From Edaphochlamys debaryana (Eukaryota > Chlorophyta > Chlorophyceae > Chlamydomonadales): a DNA stretch of 64,000 bases. Location of the stretch: contig JAEHOE010000079.1 of the NCBI GenBank assembly GCA_016858145.1, positions 310,001-374,000 on the forward strand, given 5' to 3'. Below the pieces are notes generated by a model that was given only the letters and a program-made list of their open reading frames with translations, was not told the origin of the DNA and did not search any database. Position numbers and translations under genes: made by a program. Positions 31,001-43,000 of the stretch are shown here, piece after piece. How positions within the stretch are numbered: position 1 is the first letter of the stretch; each line of letters begins with the position of its first letter.

Positions 31001-34000
31001 TCTGGAGCCCCCCAACGCCTGAGCCTCCGAGCCCCAAGCCTCCGAGCCCTCCCCCACCTTCTCCTTCCCCTCCTTCTCCGGAGCCCCCGTCTCCTGAGCC
31101 ACCCAGCCCCAAGCCTCCTCGGCACCCGCCCTCGCCTTCTCCTCCGGAGCCCCCAACGCCTGAGCCTCCGAGCCCCAAGCCTCCGAGCCCTCCCCCACCT
31201 TCTCCTTCCCCTCCTTCTCCGGAGCCCCCGTCTCCTGAGCCACCCAGCCCCAAGCCCTCCTTGGCACCCGCCCTCGCCTTCTCCTCCGGAGCCCCCAACG
31301 CCTGAGCCTCCGAGCCCCAAGCCTCCGAGCCCTCCCCCACCTTCTCCTTCCCCCCTTCTCCGGAGCCCCCGTCTCCTGAGCCACCCAGCCCCAAGCCTCC
31401 TTGGCAACCGCCCTCGCCTTCTCCTCCGGAGCCCCCAACGCCTGAGCCTCCGAGCCCCAAGCCTCCGAGCCCTCCTCCACCTTCTCCTTCCCCTCCTTCT
31501 CCGGAGCCCCCGTCTCCTGAGCCGCCCAGCCCCAAGCCTCCTCGGCACCCGCCCTCGCCTGCTCCTCCGGAGCCCCCAACGCCTGAGCCTCCGAGCCCCA
31601 AGCCTCCGAGCCCTCCCCACCTTCTCCTTCCCCTCCTTCTCCCGGAGCCCCCGTCTCCTGAGCCAGCCCAGCCCCAAGCCCCCTCGGCAACCCGCCCTCG
31701 CCTGCTCCTCCGGAGCCCCCAACGCCTGAGCCTCCGAGCCCCAAGCCTCCGAGCCCTCCCCCACCTTCTCCTTCCCCTCCTTCTCCGGAGCCCCCGTCTC
31801 CTGAGCCACCCAGCCCCAAGCCTCCTCGGCACCCGCCCTCGCCTGCTCCATCCGAAGCCCCCAACGCCTGAGCCTCCGAGCCCCAAGCCTCCGAGCCCTC
31901 CCCCACCTTCTCCTTCCCCTCCTTCTCCGGAGCCCCCGTCTCCTGAGCCGCCCAGCCCCAAGCCCCCCTCGGCACCCGCCCTCGCCTGCTCCTCCGGAGC
32001 CCCCAACGCCTGAGCCTCCGAGCCCCAAGCCTCCGAGCCCTCCCCCACCTTCTCCTTCCCCTCCTTCTCCGGAGCCCCCGTCTCCTGAGCCGCCCAGCCC
32101 CAAGCCCTCCTCGGCAACCGCCCTCGCCTTCTCCTCTGGAGCCCCCAACGCCTGAGCCTCCGAGCCCCAAGCCTCCGAGCCCTCCCCCACCTTCTCCTTC
32201 CCCTCCTTCTCCGGAGCCCCCGTCTCCTGAGCCACCCAGCCCCAAGCCTCCTCGGCACCCGCCCTCGCCTTCTCCTCCGGAGCCCCCAACGCCTGAGCCT
32301 CCGAGCCCCAAGCCTCCGAGCCCTCCCTCCACCTTCTCCTTCCCCTCCTTCTCCGGAGCCCCCGTCTCCTGAGCCACCCAGCCCCAAGCCCCCTCGGCAC
32401 CGCCCCTCGCCTGCTCCTCCGGAGCCCCCAACGCCTGAGCCTCCGAGCCCCAAGCCTCCGAGCCCTCCCCCACCTTCTCCTTCCCCTCCTTCTCCGGAGC
32501 CCCCGTCTCCTGAGCCGCCCAGCCCCAAGCCTCCTTGGCACCCGCCCTCGCCTTCTCCTACCGGAGCCCCCAACGCCTGAGCCTCCGAGCCCCAAGCCTC
32601 CGAGCCCTCCCCCACCTTCTCCTTCCCCTCCTTCTCCGGAGCCCCCGTCTCCTGAGCCACCCAGCCCCAAGCCCCCTCGGCAACCGCCCTCGCCTTCTCC
32701 TCCGGAGCCCCCAACGCCTGAGCCTCCGAGCCCCAAGCCTCCGAGCCCTCCCCCACCTTCTCCTTCCCCTCCTTCTCCGGAGCCCCCGTCTCCTGAGCCA
32801 CCCAGCCCCAAGCCCCCTCGGCAACCGCCCTCGCCTTCTCCTCCGGAGCCCCCAACGCCTGAGCCTCCGAGCCCCAAGCCTCCGAGCCCTCCCCCACCTT
32901 CTCCTTCCCCTCCTTCTCCGGAGCCCCCGTCTCCTGAGCCGCCCAGCCCCAAGCCTCCTCGGCACCCGCCCTCGCCTGCTCCTCCGGAGCCCCCAACGCC
33001 TGAGCCTCCGAGCCCCAAGCCTCCGAGCCCTCCCCCACCTTCTCCTTCCCCTCCTTCTCCGGAGCCCCCGTCTCCTGAGCCGCCCAGCCCCAAGCCTCCT
33101 CGGCACCCGCCCTCGCCTGCTCCTCCGGAGCCCCCAACGCCTGAGCCTCCGAGCCCCAAGCCTCCGAGCCCTCCCCCACCTTCTCCTTCCCCTCCTTCTC
33201 CGGAGCCCCCGTCTCCTGAGCCAGCCCAGCCCCAAGCCTCCTTCGGCACCCGCCCTCGCCTGCTCCTCCGGAGCCCCCAACGCCTGAGCCTCCGAGCCCC
33301 AAGCCTCCGAGCCCTCCCCCACCTTCTCCTTCCCCTCCTTCTCCGGAGCCCCCGTCTCCTGAGCCGCCCAGCCCCAAGCCTCCCTCGGCACCCGCCCTCG
33401 CCTGCTCCTCCGGAGCCCCCAACGCCTGAGCCTCCGAGCCCCAAGCCTCCGAGCCCTCCTCCACCTTCTCCTTCCCCTCCTTCTCCGGAGCCCCCGTCTC
33501 CTGAGCCGCCCAGCCCCAAGCCCCCTCGGCACCCGCCCTCGCCTTCTCCTCCGGAGCCCCCAACGCCTGAGCCTCCGAGCCCCAAGCCTCCGAGCCCTCC
33601 CCCACCTTCTCCTTCCCCTCCTTCTCCGGAGACCCCGTCTCCTGAGCCACCCAGCCCCAAGCCTCCTCGGCACCCGCCCTCGCCTGCTCCTCCGGAGCCC
33701 CCAACGCCTGAGCCTCCGAGCCCTCTCCCACCTTCTCCTTCCCTTCTCCTTCCCCTCCTTCTCCGGAGCCCCCGTCTCCTGAGCCACCCAGCCCCAAGCC
33801 CCCTCGGCACCCGCCCTCGCCTTCTCCTCCGGAGCCCCCAACGCCTGAGCCTCCAAGCCCCAAGCCTCCGAGCCCTCCCCCACCTTCTCCTTCCCCTCCT
33901 TCTCCGGAGCCCCCGTCTCCTGAGCCGCCCAGCCCCAAGCCTCATTGGCACCCGCCCTCGCCTGCTCCTCCGGAGCCCCCAACGCCTGAGCCTCCGAGCC

Positions 34001-37000
34001 CCAAGCCTCCGAGCCCTCCCCCACCTTCTCCTTCCCCTCCTTCTCCGGAGCCCCCGTCTCCTGAGCCACCCAGCCCCAAGCCCCCTCGGCAACCGCCCTC
34101 ACCTTCTCCTCCGGAGCCCCCAACGCCTGAGCCTCCGAGCCCCAAGCCTCCGAGCCCTCCCCCACCTTCTCCTTCCCCTCCTTCTCCGGAGCCCCCGTCT
34201 CCTGAGCCACCCAGCCCCAAGCCTCCTCTGGCACCCGCCCTCGCCTTCTCCTCCGGAGCCCCCAACGCCTGAGCCTCCGAGCCCCAAGCCTCCGAGCCCT
34301 CCTCCACCTTCTCCTTCCCCTCCTTCTCCGGAGCCCCCGTCTCCTGAGCCACCCAGCCCCAAGCCTCCTTGGCACCCGCCCTCGCCTGCTCCACCGGAGC
34401 CCCCAACGCCTGAGCCTTCGAGCCCCAAGCCTCCGAGCCCTCCCCCACCTTCTCCTTCCCCCCCTTCTCCGGAGCCCCCGTCTCCTGAGCCGCCCAGCCC
34501 CAAGCCTCCTCGGCACCCGCCCTCGCCTGCTCCACCGGAGCCCCCAACGCCTGAGCCTCCGAGCCCTCCTCCACCTTCTCCTTCCCTTCTCCTTCCCCTC
34601 CTTCTCCGGAGCCCCCATCTCCTGAGCCGCCCAGCCCCAAGCCCCCTCGGCACCCGCCCTCGCCTGCTCCTCCGGAGCCCCCAACGCCTGAGCCTCCGAG
34701 CCCCAAGCCTCCGAGCCCTCCCCCACCTTCTCCTTCCCCTCCTTCTCCGGAGCCCCCGTCTCCTGAGCCACCCAGCCCCAAGCCTCCTTGGCACCCGCCC
34801 TCGCCTTCTCCTCCGGAGCCCCCAACGCCTGAGCCTCCGAGCCCCAAGCCTCCGAGCCCTCCCCCACCTTCTCCTTCCCCTCCTTCTCCGGAGCCCCCGT
34901 CTCCTGAGCCACCCAGCCCCAAGCCTCCTTGGCACCCGCCCTCGCCTTCTCCTCCGGAGCCCCCAACGCCTGAGCCTCCGAGCCCCAAGCCTCCGAGCCC
35001 TCCCCCACCTTCTCCTTCCCCTCCTTCTCCGGAGCCCCCGTCTCCTGAGCCACCCAGCCCCAAGCCTCCTTGGCACCCGCCCTCGCCTTCTCCTCCGGAG
35101 CCCCCAACGCCTGAGCCTCCGAGCCCCAAGCCTCCGAGCCCTCCCCCACCTTCTCCTTCCCCTCCTTCTCCGGAGCCCCCGTCTCCTGAGCCGCCCAGCC
35201 CCAAGCCCCCTCGGCAACCGCCCTCGCCTGCTCCTCCGGAGCCTCCGAGCCCCAAGCCTCCGAGCCCTCCCCCACCTTCTCCTTCCCCTCCTTCTCCGGA
35301 GCCCCCGTCTCCTGAGCCGCCCAACCCCAAGCCTCCTCAGCACCCGCCCTCGCCTGCTCCACCGGAGCCCCCAACGCCTGAGCCTCCGAGCCCCAAGCCT
35401 CCGAGCCCTCCCCCACCTTCTCCTTCCCCTCCTTCTCCGGAGCCCCCGTCTCCTGAGCCGCCCAGCCCCAAGCCCCCTCGGCACCCGCCCTCGCCTGCTC
35501 CACCGGAGCCCCCAACGCCTGAGCCTCTGAGCCCCAAGCCTCCGAGCCCTCCCCCACCTTCTCCTTCCCCTCCTTCTCCGGAGCCCCCGTCTCCTGAGCC
35601 GCCCAGCCCCAAGCCTCCTCGGCACCCGCCCTCGCCTGCTCCTCCGGAGCCCCCAACGCCTGAGCCTCCGAGCCCCAAGCCTCCGAGCCCTCCCCCACCT
35701 TCTCCTTCCCCCCCTTCTCCAGAGCCCCCGTCTCCTGAGCCACCCAGCCCCAAGCCTCCTCGGCACCCGCCCTCACCTGCTCCACCGGAGCCCCCAACGC
35801 CTGAGCCTCCGAGCCCCAAGCCTCCGAGCCCTCTCCCACCTTCTCCTTCCCCTCCTTCTCCCGAGCCCCCGTCTCCTGAGCCACCCAGCCCAAGCCTCCT
35901 CGGGACCCGCCCTCGCCTGCTCCTCCGGAGCCCCCAACGCCTGAGCCTCCGAGCCCCAAGCCTCCGAGCCCTCCCCCACCTTCTCCTTCCCCTCCTTCTC
36001 CGGAGCCCCCGTCTCCTGAGCCACCCAGCCCCAAGCCCCCTCTGCAACCGCCCTCGCCTTCTCCTCCGGAGCCCCCAACGCCTGAGCCTCCGAGCCCCAA
36101 GCCTCCGAGCCCTCCCCCACCTTCTCCTTCCCCTCCTTCTCCGGAGCCCCCGTCTCCTGAGCCGCCCAGCCCCAAGCCCCCTCGGCACCCGCCCTCGCCT
36201 GCTCCACCGGAGCCCCCAACGCCTGAGCCTCCGAGCCCCAAGCCTCCGAGCCCTCCCCCACCTTCTCCTTCCCCTCCTTCTCCGGAGCCCCCGTCTCCTG
36301 AGCCGCCCCAGCCCCAAGCCCCCTCGGCAACCGCCCTCGCCTGCTCCTCCGGAGCCTCCGAGCCCCAAGCCCCCGAGCCCTCCCCCACCTTCTCCTTCCC
36401 CTCCTTCTCCGGAGCCCCCGTCTCCTGAGCCGCCCAACCCCAAGCCTCCTCAGCACCCGCCCTCGCCTGCTCCACCGGAGCCCCCAACGCCTGAGCCTCC
36501 GAGCCCCAAGCCTCCGAGCCCTCCCCCACCTTCTCCTTCCCCTCCTTCTCCGGAGCCCCCGTCTCCTGAGCCGCCCAGCCCCAAGCCCCCTCGGCACCCG
36601 CCCTCGCCTGCTCCACCGGAGCCCCCAACGCCTGAGCCTCTGAGCCCCAAGCCTCCGAGCCCTCCCCCACCTTCTCCTTCCCCTCCTTCTCCGGAGCCCC
36701 CGTCTCCTGAGCCACCCAGCCCCAAGCCTCCTCGGCACCCGCCCTCGCCTGCTCCACCGGAGCCCCCAACGCCTGAGCCTCCGAGCCCCAAGCCTCCGAG
36801 CCCTCCCCCACCTTCTCCTTCCCCTCCTTCTCCGGAGCCCCCGTCTCCTGAGCCACCCAGCCCCAAGCCTCCTCGGCACCCGCCCTCGCCTGCTCCTCCG
36901 GAGCCCCCAACGCCTGAGCCTCCGAGCCCCAAGCCTCCGAGCCCTCTCCCACCTTCTCCTTCCCCTCCTTCTCCCGAGCCCCCGTCTCCTGAGCCACCCA

Positions 37001-40000
37001 GCCCCAAGCCTCCTCGGGACCCGCCCTCGCCTGCTCCTCCGGAGCCCCCAACGCCTGAGCCTCCGAGCCCCAAGCCTCTGAGCCCTCCCCCACCTTCTCC
37101 TTCCCCTCCTTCTCCGGAGCCCCCGTCTCCTGAGCCGCCCAGCCCCAAGCCCCCCTCTGCAACCGCCCTCGCCTTCTCCTCCGGAGCCCCCAACGCCTGA
37201 GCCTCCAAGCCCCAAGCCTCCGAGCCCTCCCCCACCTTCTCCTTCCCCCCCTTCTCCGGAGCCCCCGTCTCCTGAGCCGCCCAGCCCCAAGCCCCCCTCG
37301 GCAACTGCCCTCGCCTGCTCCTCCGGAGCCTCGAGCCCCAAGCCTCCGAGCCCTCCCCCACCTTCTCCTTCCCCTCCTTCTCCGGAGCCCCCGTCTCCTG
37401 AGCCGCCCAACCCCAAGCCTCCTCAGCACCCGCCCTCGCCTGCTCCACCGGGGCCCCCAACGCCTGAGCCTCCGAGCCCCAAGCCTCCGAGCCCTCCCCC
37501 ACCTTCTCCTTCCCCTCCTTCTCCGGAGCCCCCGTCTCCTGAGCCGCCCAGCCCCAAGCCCCCTCGGCACCCGCCCTCGCCTGCTCCACCGGAGCCCCCA
37601 ACGCCTGAGCCTCTGAGCCCCAAGCCTCCGAGCCCTCCCCCACCTTCTCCTTCCCCTCCTTCTCCGGAGCCCCCGTCTCCTGAGCCACCCAGCCCCAAGC
37701 CTCCTCGGCACCCGCCCTCGCCTGCTCCTCCGGAGCCCCCAACGCCTGAGCCTCCGAGCCCCAAGCCTCCGAGCCCTCCCCCACCTTCTCCTTCCCCTCC
37801 TTCTCCGGAGCCCCCGTCTCCTGAGCCACCCAGCCCCAAGCCTCCTCGGCACCCGCCCTCACCTGCTCCTCCGGAGCCCCCAACGCCTGAGCCTCCGAGC
37901 CCCAAGCCTCCGAGCCCTCTCCCACCTTCTCCTTCCCCTCCTTCTCCCGAGCCCCCGTCTCCTGAGCCACCCAGCCCCAAGCCTCCTCGGGACCCGCCCT
38001 CGCCTGCTCCTCCGGAGCCCCCAACGCCTGAGCCTCCGAGCCCCAAGCCTCCGAGCCCTCCCCCACCTTCTCCTTCCCCTCCTTCTCCGGAGCCCCCGTC
38101 TCCTGAGCCGCCCAGCCCCAAGCCCCCTCTGCAACCGCCCTCGCCTTCTCCTCCGGAGCCCCCAACGCCTGAGCCTCCGAGCCCCAAGCCTCCGAGCCCT
38201 CCCCCACCTTCTCCTTCCCCCCCTTCTCCGGAGCCCCCGTCTCCTGAGCCACCCAGCCCCAAGCCTCCTCGGCACCCGCCCTCACCTGCTCCACCGGAGC
38301 CCCCAACGCCTGAGCCTCCGAGCCCCAAGCCTCCGAGCCCTCCCCCACCTTCTCCTTCCCCTCCTTCTCCCGAGCCCCCGTCTCCTGAGCCACCCAGCCC
38401 CAAGCCTCCTCGGCACCCGCCCTCACCTGCTCCTCCGGAGCCCCCAACGCCTGAGCCTCCGAGCCCCAAGCCTCCGAGCCCTCCCCCACCTTCTCCTTCC
38501 CCTCCTTCTCCGGAGACCCCGTCTCCTGAGCCACCCAGCCCCAAGCCTCCTCGGCACCCGCCCTCGCCTGCTCCACCGGAGCCCCCAACGCCTGAGCCTC
38601 CGAGCCCCAAGCCTCCGAGCCCTCCCCCACCTTCTCCTTCCCCTCCTTCTCCGGAGCCCCCGTCTCCTGAGCCGCCCAGCCCCAAGCCCCCTCGGCACCC
38701 GCCCTCACCTGCTCCACCGGAGCCCCCAAGGCCTGAGCCTCCGAGCCCCAAGCCTCCGAGCCCTCCCCCACCTTCTCCTTCCCCTCCTTCTCCGTAGCCC
38801 CCGTCTCCTGAGCCGCCCAGCCCCAAGCCCCCTCTGCAACCGCCCTCGCCTTCTCCTCCGGAGCCCCCAACGCCTGAGCCTCCGAGCCCCAAGTCTCCGA
38901 GCCCTCCCCCACCTTCTCCTTCCCCTCCTTCTCCGGAGACCCCGTCTCCTGAGCCACCCAGCCCCAAGCCTCCTTGGCACCCGCCCTCGCCTGCTCCTCC
39001 GGAGCCCCCAACGCCTGAGCCTCCGAGCCCTCCCCCACCTTCTCCTTCCCCTCCTTCTCCGGAGCCCCCGTCTCCTGAGCCGCCCAGCCCCAAGCCCCCT
39101 CTGCAACCGCCCTCGCCTTCTCCTCCGGAGCCCCCAACGCCTGAGCCTCCGAGCCCCAAGTCTCCGAGCCCTCCCCCACCTTCTCCTTCCCCTCCTTCTC
39201 TGGAGCCCCCGTCTCCTGAGCCGCCCAGCCCCAAGCCCCCTCGGCACCCGCCCTCGCCTGCTCCTCCGGAGCCCCCAACGCCTGAGCCTCCGAGCCCCAA
39301 GCCTCCGAGCCCTCCTCCACCTTCTCCTTCCCCTCCTTCTCCGGAGCCCCCGTCTCCTGAGCCACCCAGCCCCAAGCCCCCTCGGCAACCGCCCTCGCCT
39401 GCTCCTCCGGAGCCCCCAACGCCTGAGCCTCCGAGCCCCAAGCCTCCGAGCCCTCCTCCACCTTCTTCTTCCCCTCCTTCTCCGGAGCCCCCGTCTCCTG
39501 AGCCACCCAGCCCCAAGCCTCATTGGCACCCGCCCTCGCCTGCTCCTCCGGAGCCCCCAACGCCTGAGCCTCCGAGCCCCAAGCCTCCGAGCCCTCCCCC
39601 ACCTTCTCCTTCCCCTCCTTCTCCGGAGCCCCCGTCTCCTGAGCCACCCAGCCCCAAGCCTCCTTGGCACCCGCCCTCGCCTTCGCCTCTGGAGCCCCCA
39701 ACGCCTGAGCCTCCGAGCCCCAAGCCTCCGAGCCCTCCTCCACCTTCTCCTTCCCCTCCTCCTCCGGAGCCCCCGTCTCCTGAGCCGCCCAGCCCCAAGC
39801 CCCCTCTGCAACCGCCCTCGCCTTCTCCTCCGGAGCCCCCAACGCCTGAGCCTCCGAGCCCCAAGTCTCCGAGCCCTCCCCCACCTTCTCCTTCCCCTCC
39901 TTCTCCCGAGCCCCCGTCTCCTGAGCCACCCAGCCCCAAGCCTCCTCGGGACCCGCCCTCGCCTGCTCCTCCGGAGCCCCCAACGCCTGAGCCTCTGAGC

Positions 40001-43000
40001 CCCAAGCCTCCGAGCCCTCCCCCACCTTCTCCTTCCCCTCCTTCTCCGGAGCCCCCGTCTCCTGAGCCACCCAGCCCCAAGCCTCCTTGGCACCCGCCCT
40101 CGCCTTCTCCTCCGGAGCCCCCAACGCCTGAGCCTCCGAGCCCCAAGCCTCCGAGCCCTCCCCCACCTTCTCCTTCCCCTCCTTCTCCGGAGCCCCCGTC
40201 TCCTGAGCCGCCCAGCCCCAAGCCTCCTTGGCACCCGCCCTTGCCTTCTCCTCCGGAGCCCCCAACGCCTGAGCCTCCGAGCCCCAAGCCTCCGAGCCCT
40301 CCCCCACCTTCTCCTTCCCCTCCTTCTCCGGAGACCCCGTCTCCTGAGCCACCCAGCCCCAAGCCTCCTCGGCACCCGCCCTCGCCTGCTCCTCCGGAGC
40401 CCCCAACGCCTGAGCCTCCGAGCCCTCCTCCACCTTCTCCTTCCCTTCTCCTTCCCCTCCTTCTCCGGAGCCCCCGTCTCCTGAGCCGCCCAGCCCCAAG
40501 CCCCCTCGGCACCCGCCCTCGCCTTCTCCTCCGGAGCCCCCAACGCCTGAGCCTCCGAGCCCCAAGCCTCCGAGCCCTCCTCCACCTTCTCCTTCCCCTC
40601 CTTCTCCGGAGCCCCCGTCTCCTGAGCCGCCCAGCCCCAAGCCCCCTCGGCAACCGCCCTCGCCTTCTCCTCCGGAGCCCCCAACGCCTGAGCCTCCGAG
40701 CCCCAAGCCTCCGAGCCCTCCTCCACCTTCTCCTTCCCCCCCTTCTCCGGAGCCCCCGTCTCCTGAGCCACCCAGCCCCAAGCCTCATTGGCACCCGCCC
40801 TCGCCTGCTCCTCCGGAGCCCCCAACGCCTGAGCCGCCCAGCCCCAAGCCTCCGAGCCCTCCCCCACCTTCTCCTTCCCCTCCTTCTCCGGAGCCCCCGT
40901 CTCCTGAGCCACCCAGCCCCAAGCCTCCTCGGCACCCGCCCTCGCCTGCTCCTCCGGAGCCCCCAACGCCTGAGCCTCCGAGCCCCAAGCCTCCGAGCCC
41001 TCCTCCACCTTCTCCTTCCCCTCCTCCTCCGGAGCCCCCGTCTCCTGAGCCGCCCAGCCCCAAGCCTCCTCGGCACCCGCCCTCGCCTTCTCCTCCGGAG
41101 CCCCCAACGCCTGAGCCTCCGAGCCCCAAGCCTCCGAGCCCTCCCCCACCTTCTCCTTCCCCTCCTTCTCCGGAGCCCCCGTCTCCTGAGCCACCCAGCC
41201 CCAAGCCTCCTCGGCACCCGCCCTCGCCTTCTCCTCCGGAGCCCCCAACGCCTGAGCCTCCGAGCCCCGAGCCTCCGAGCCCTCCCCCACCTTCTCCTTC
41301 CCCTCCTTCTCCGGAGCCCCCGTCTCCTGAGCCACCCAGCCCCAAGCCTCCTTGGCACCCGCCCTCGCCTGCTCCTCCGGAGCCCCCAACGCCTGAGCCT
41401 CCGAGCCCCAAGCCTCCGAGCCCTCCCCCACCTTCTCCTTCCCCTCCTTCTCCGGAGCCCCCGTCTCCTGAGCCGCCCAACCCCAAGCCTCCTCAGGACC
41501 CGCCCTCGCCTGCTCCACCGGAGCCCCCAACGCCTGAGCCTCCGAGCCCCAAGCCTCCGAGCCCTCCCCCACCTTCTCCTTCCCCTCCTTCTCCGGAGCC
41601 CCCGTCTCCTGAGCCACCCAGCCCCAAGCCTCCTCGGCACCCGCCCTCGCCTGCTCCTCCGGAGCCCCCAACGCCTGAGCCTCCGAGCCCCAAGCCTCCG
41701 AGCCCTCCCCCACCTTCTCCTTCCCCCCCTTCTCCGGAGCCCCCGTCTCCTGAGCCACCCAGCCCCAAGCCTCCTCGGCACCCGCCCTCGCCTGCTCCAC
41801 CGGAGCCCCCAACGCCTGAGCCTCCGAGCCCCAAGCCTCCGATCCCTCCCCCACCTTCTCCTTCCCCTCCTTCTCCGGAGCCCCCGTCTCCTGAGCCACC
41901 CAGCCCCAAGCCTCCTCGGCACCCGCCCTCGCCTGCTCCTCCGGAGCCCCCAACGCCTGAGCCTCCGAGCCCCAAGCCTCCGAGCCCTCCTCCACCTTCT
42001 CCTTTCCCCCCTTCTCCGGAGCCCCCGTCTCCTGAGCCACCCAGCCCCAAGCCTCCTCGGCACCCGCCCTCGCCTTCTCCTCCGGAGCCCCCAACGCCTG
42101 AGCCTCCGAGCCCCAAGCCTCCGAGCCCTCCCCCACCTTCTCCTTCCCCTCCTTCTCCGGAGCCCCCGTCTCCTGAGCCGCCCAGCCCCAAGCCTCCTCG
42201 GCACCCGCCCTCGCCTGCTCCTCCGGAGCCCCCAACGCCTGAGCCTCCGAGCCCCAAGCCTCCGAGCCCTCCCCCACCTTCTCCTTCCCCTCCTTCTCCG
42301 GAGCCCCCGTCTCCTGAGCCGCCCAGCCCCAAGCCTCCTTGGCACCCGCCCTCGCCTTCTCCTCCGGAGCCCCCAACGCCTGAGCCTCCGAGCCCCAAGC
42401 CTCCGAGCCCTCCCCCACCTTCTCCTTCCCCCCCTTCTCCGGAGCCCCCGTCTCCTGAGCCGCCCAGCCCCAAGCCCCCTCGGCAACCGCCCTCACCTTC
42501 TCCTCCGGAGCCCCCAACGCCTGAGCCTCCGAGCCCCAAGCCTCCGAGCCCTCCTCCACCTTCTCCTTCCCCCCCTTCTCCGGAGCCCCCGTCTCCTGAG
42601 CCGCCCAGCCCCAAGCCTCCTTGGCACCCGCCCTCGCCTTCTCCTCCGGAGCCCCCCAACGCCTGAGCCTCCGAGCCCCAAGCCTCCGAGCCCTCCCCCC
42701 ACCTTCTCCTTCCCCCCCTTCTCCGGAGCCCCCGTCTCCTGAGCCGCCCAGCCCCAAGCCTCCTCGGCACCCGCCCTCGCCTGCTCCTCCGGAGCCCCCA
42801 ACGCCTGAGCCTCCGAGCCCTCCTCCACCTTCTCCTTCCCTTCTTCTTCCCCTCCTTCTCCGGAGCCCCCGTCTCCTGAGCCGCCCAGCCCCAAGCCCCC
42901 TCGGCAACCGCCCTCGCCTTCTCCTCCGGAGCCCCCAACGCCTGAGCCTCCGAGCCCCAAGCCTCCGAGCCCTCCTCCACCTTCTCCTTCCCCCCCTTCT

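Noticed and set aside
22437..33938. Minus-strand ORF of 3,833 codons and similar giant antisense ORFs (19019-26671, 19306-26247, 26329-34092, 41493-50828, 42493-49341)
   Set aside because: They are reverse translations of the 141-bp proline-coding unit. Gly-, Glu/Ala- and Arg-rich products simply mirror the PPSP codons, and three such frames overlap each other.
40241..42742. Plus-strand 833-codon ORF rich in LLRSPRLLS
   Set aside because: It is the +1 frame of the same 141-bp unit; the proline frame is the real coding frame.
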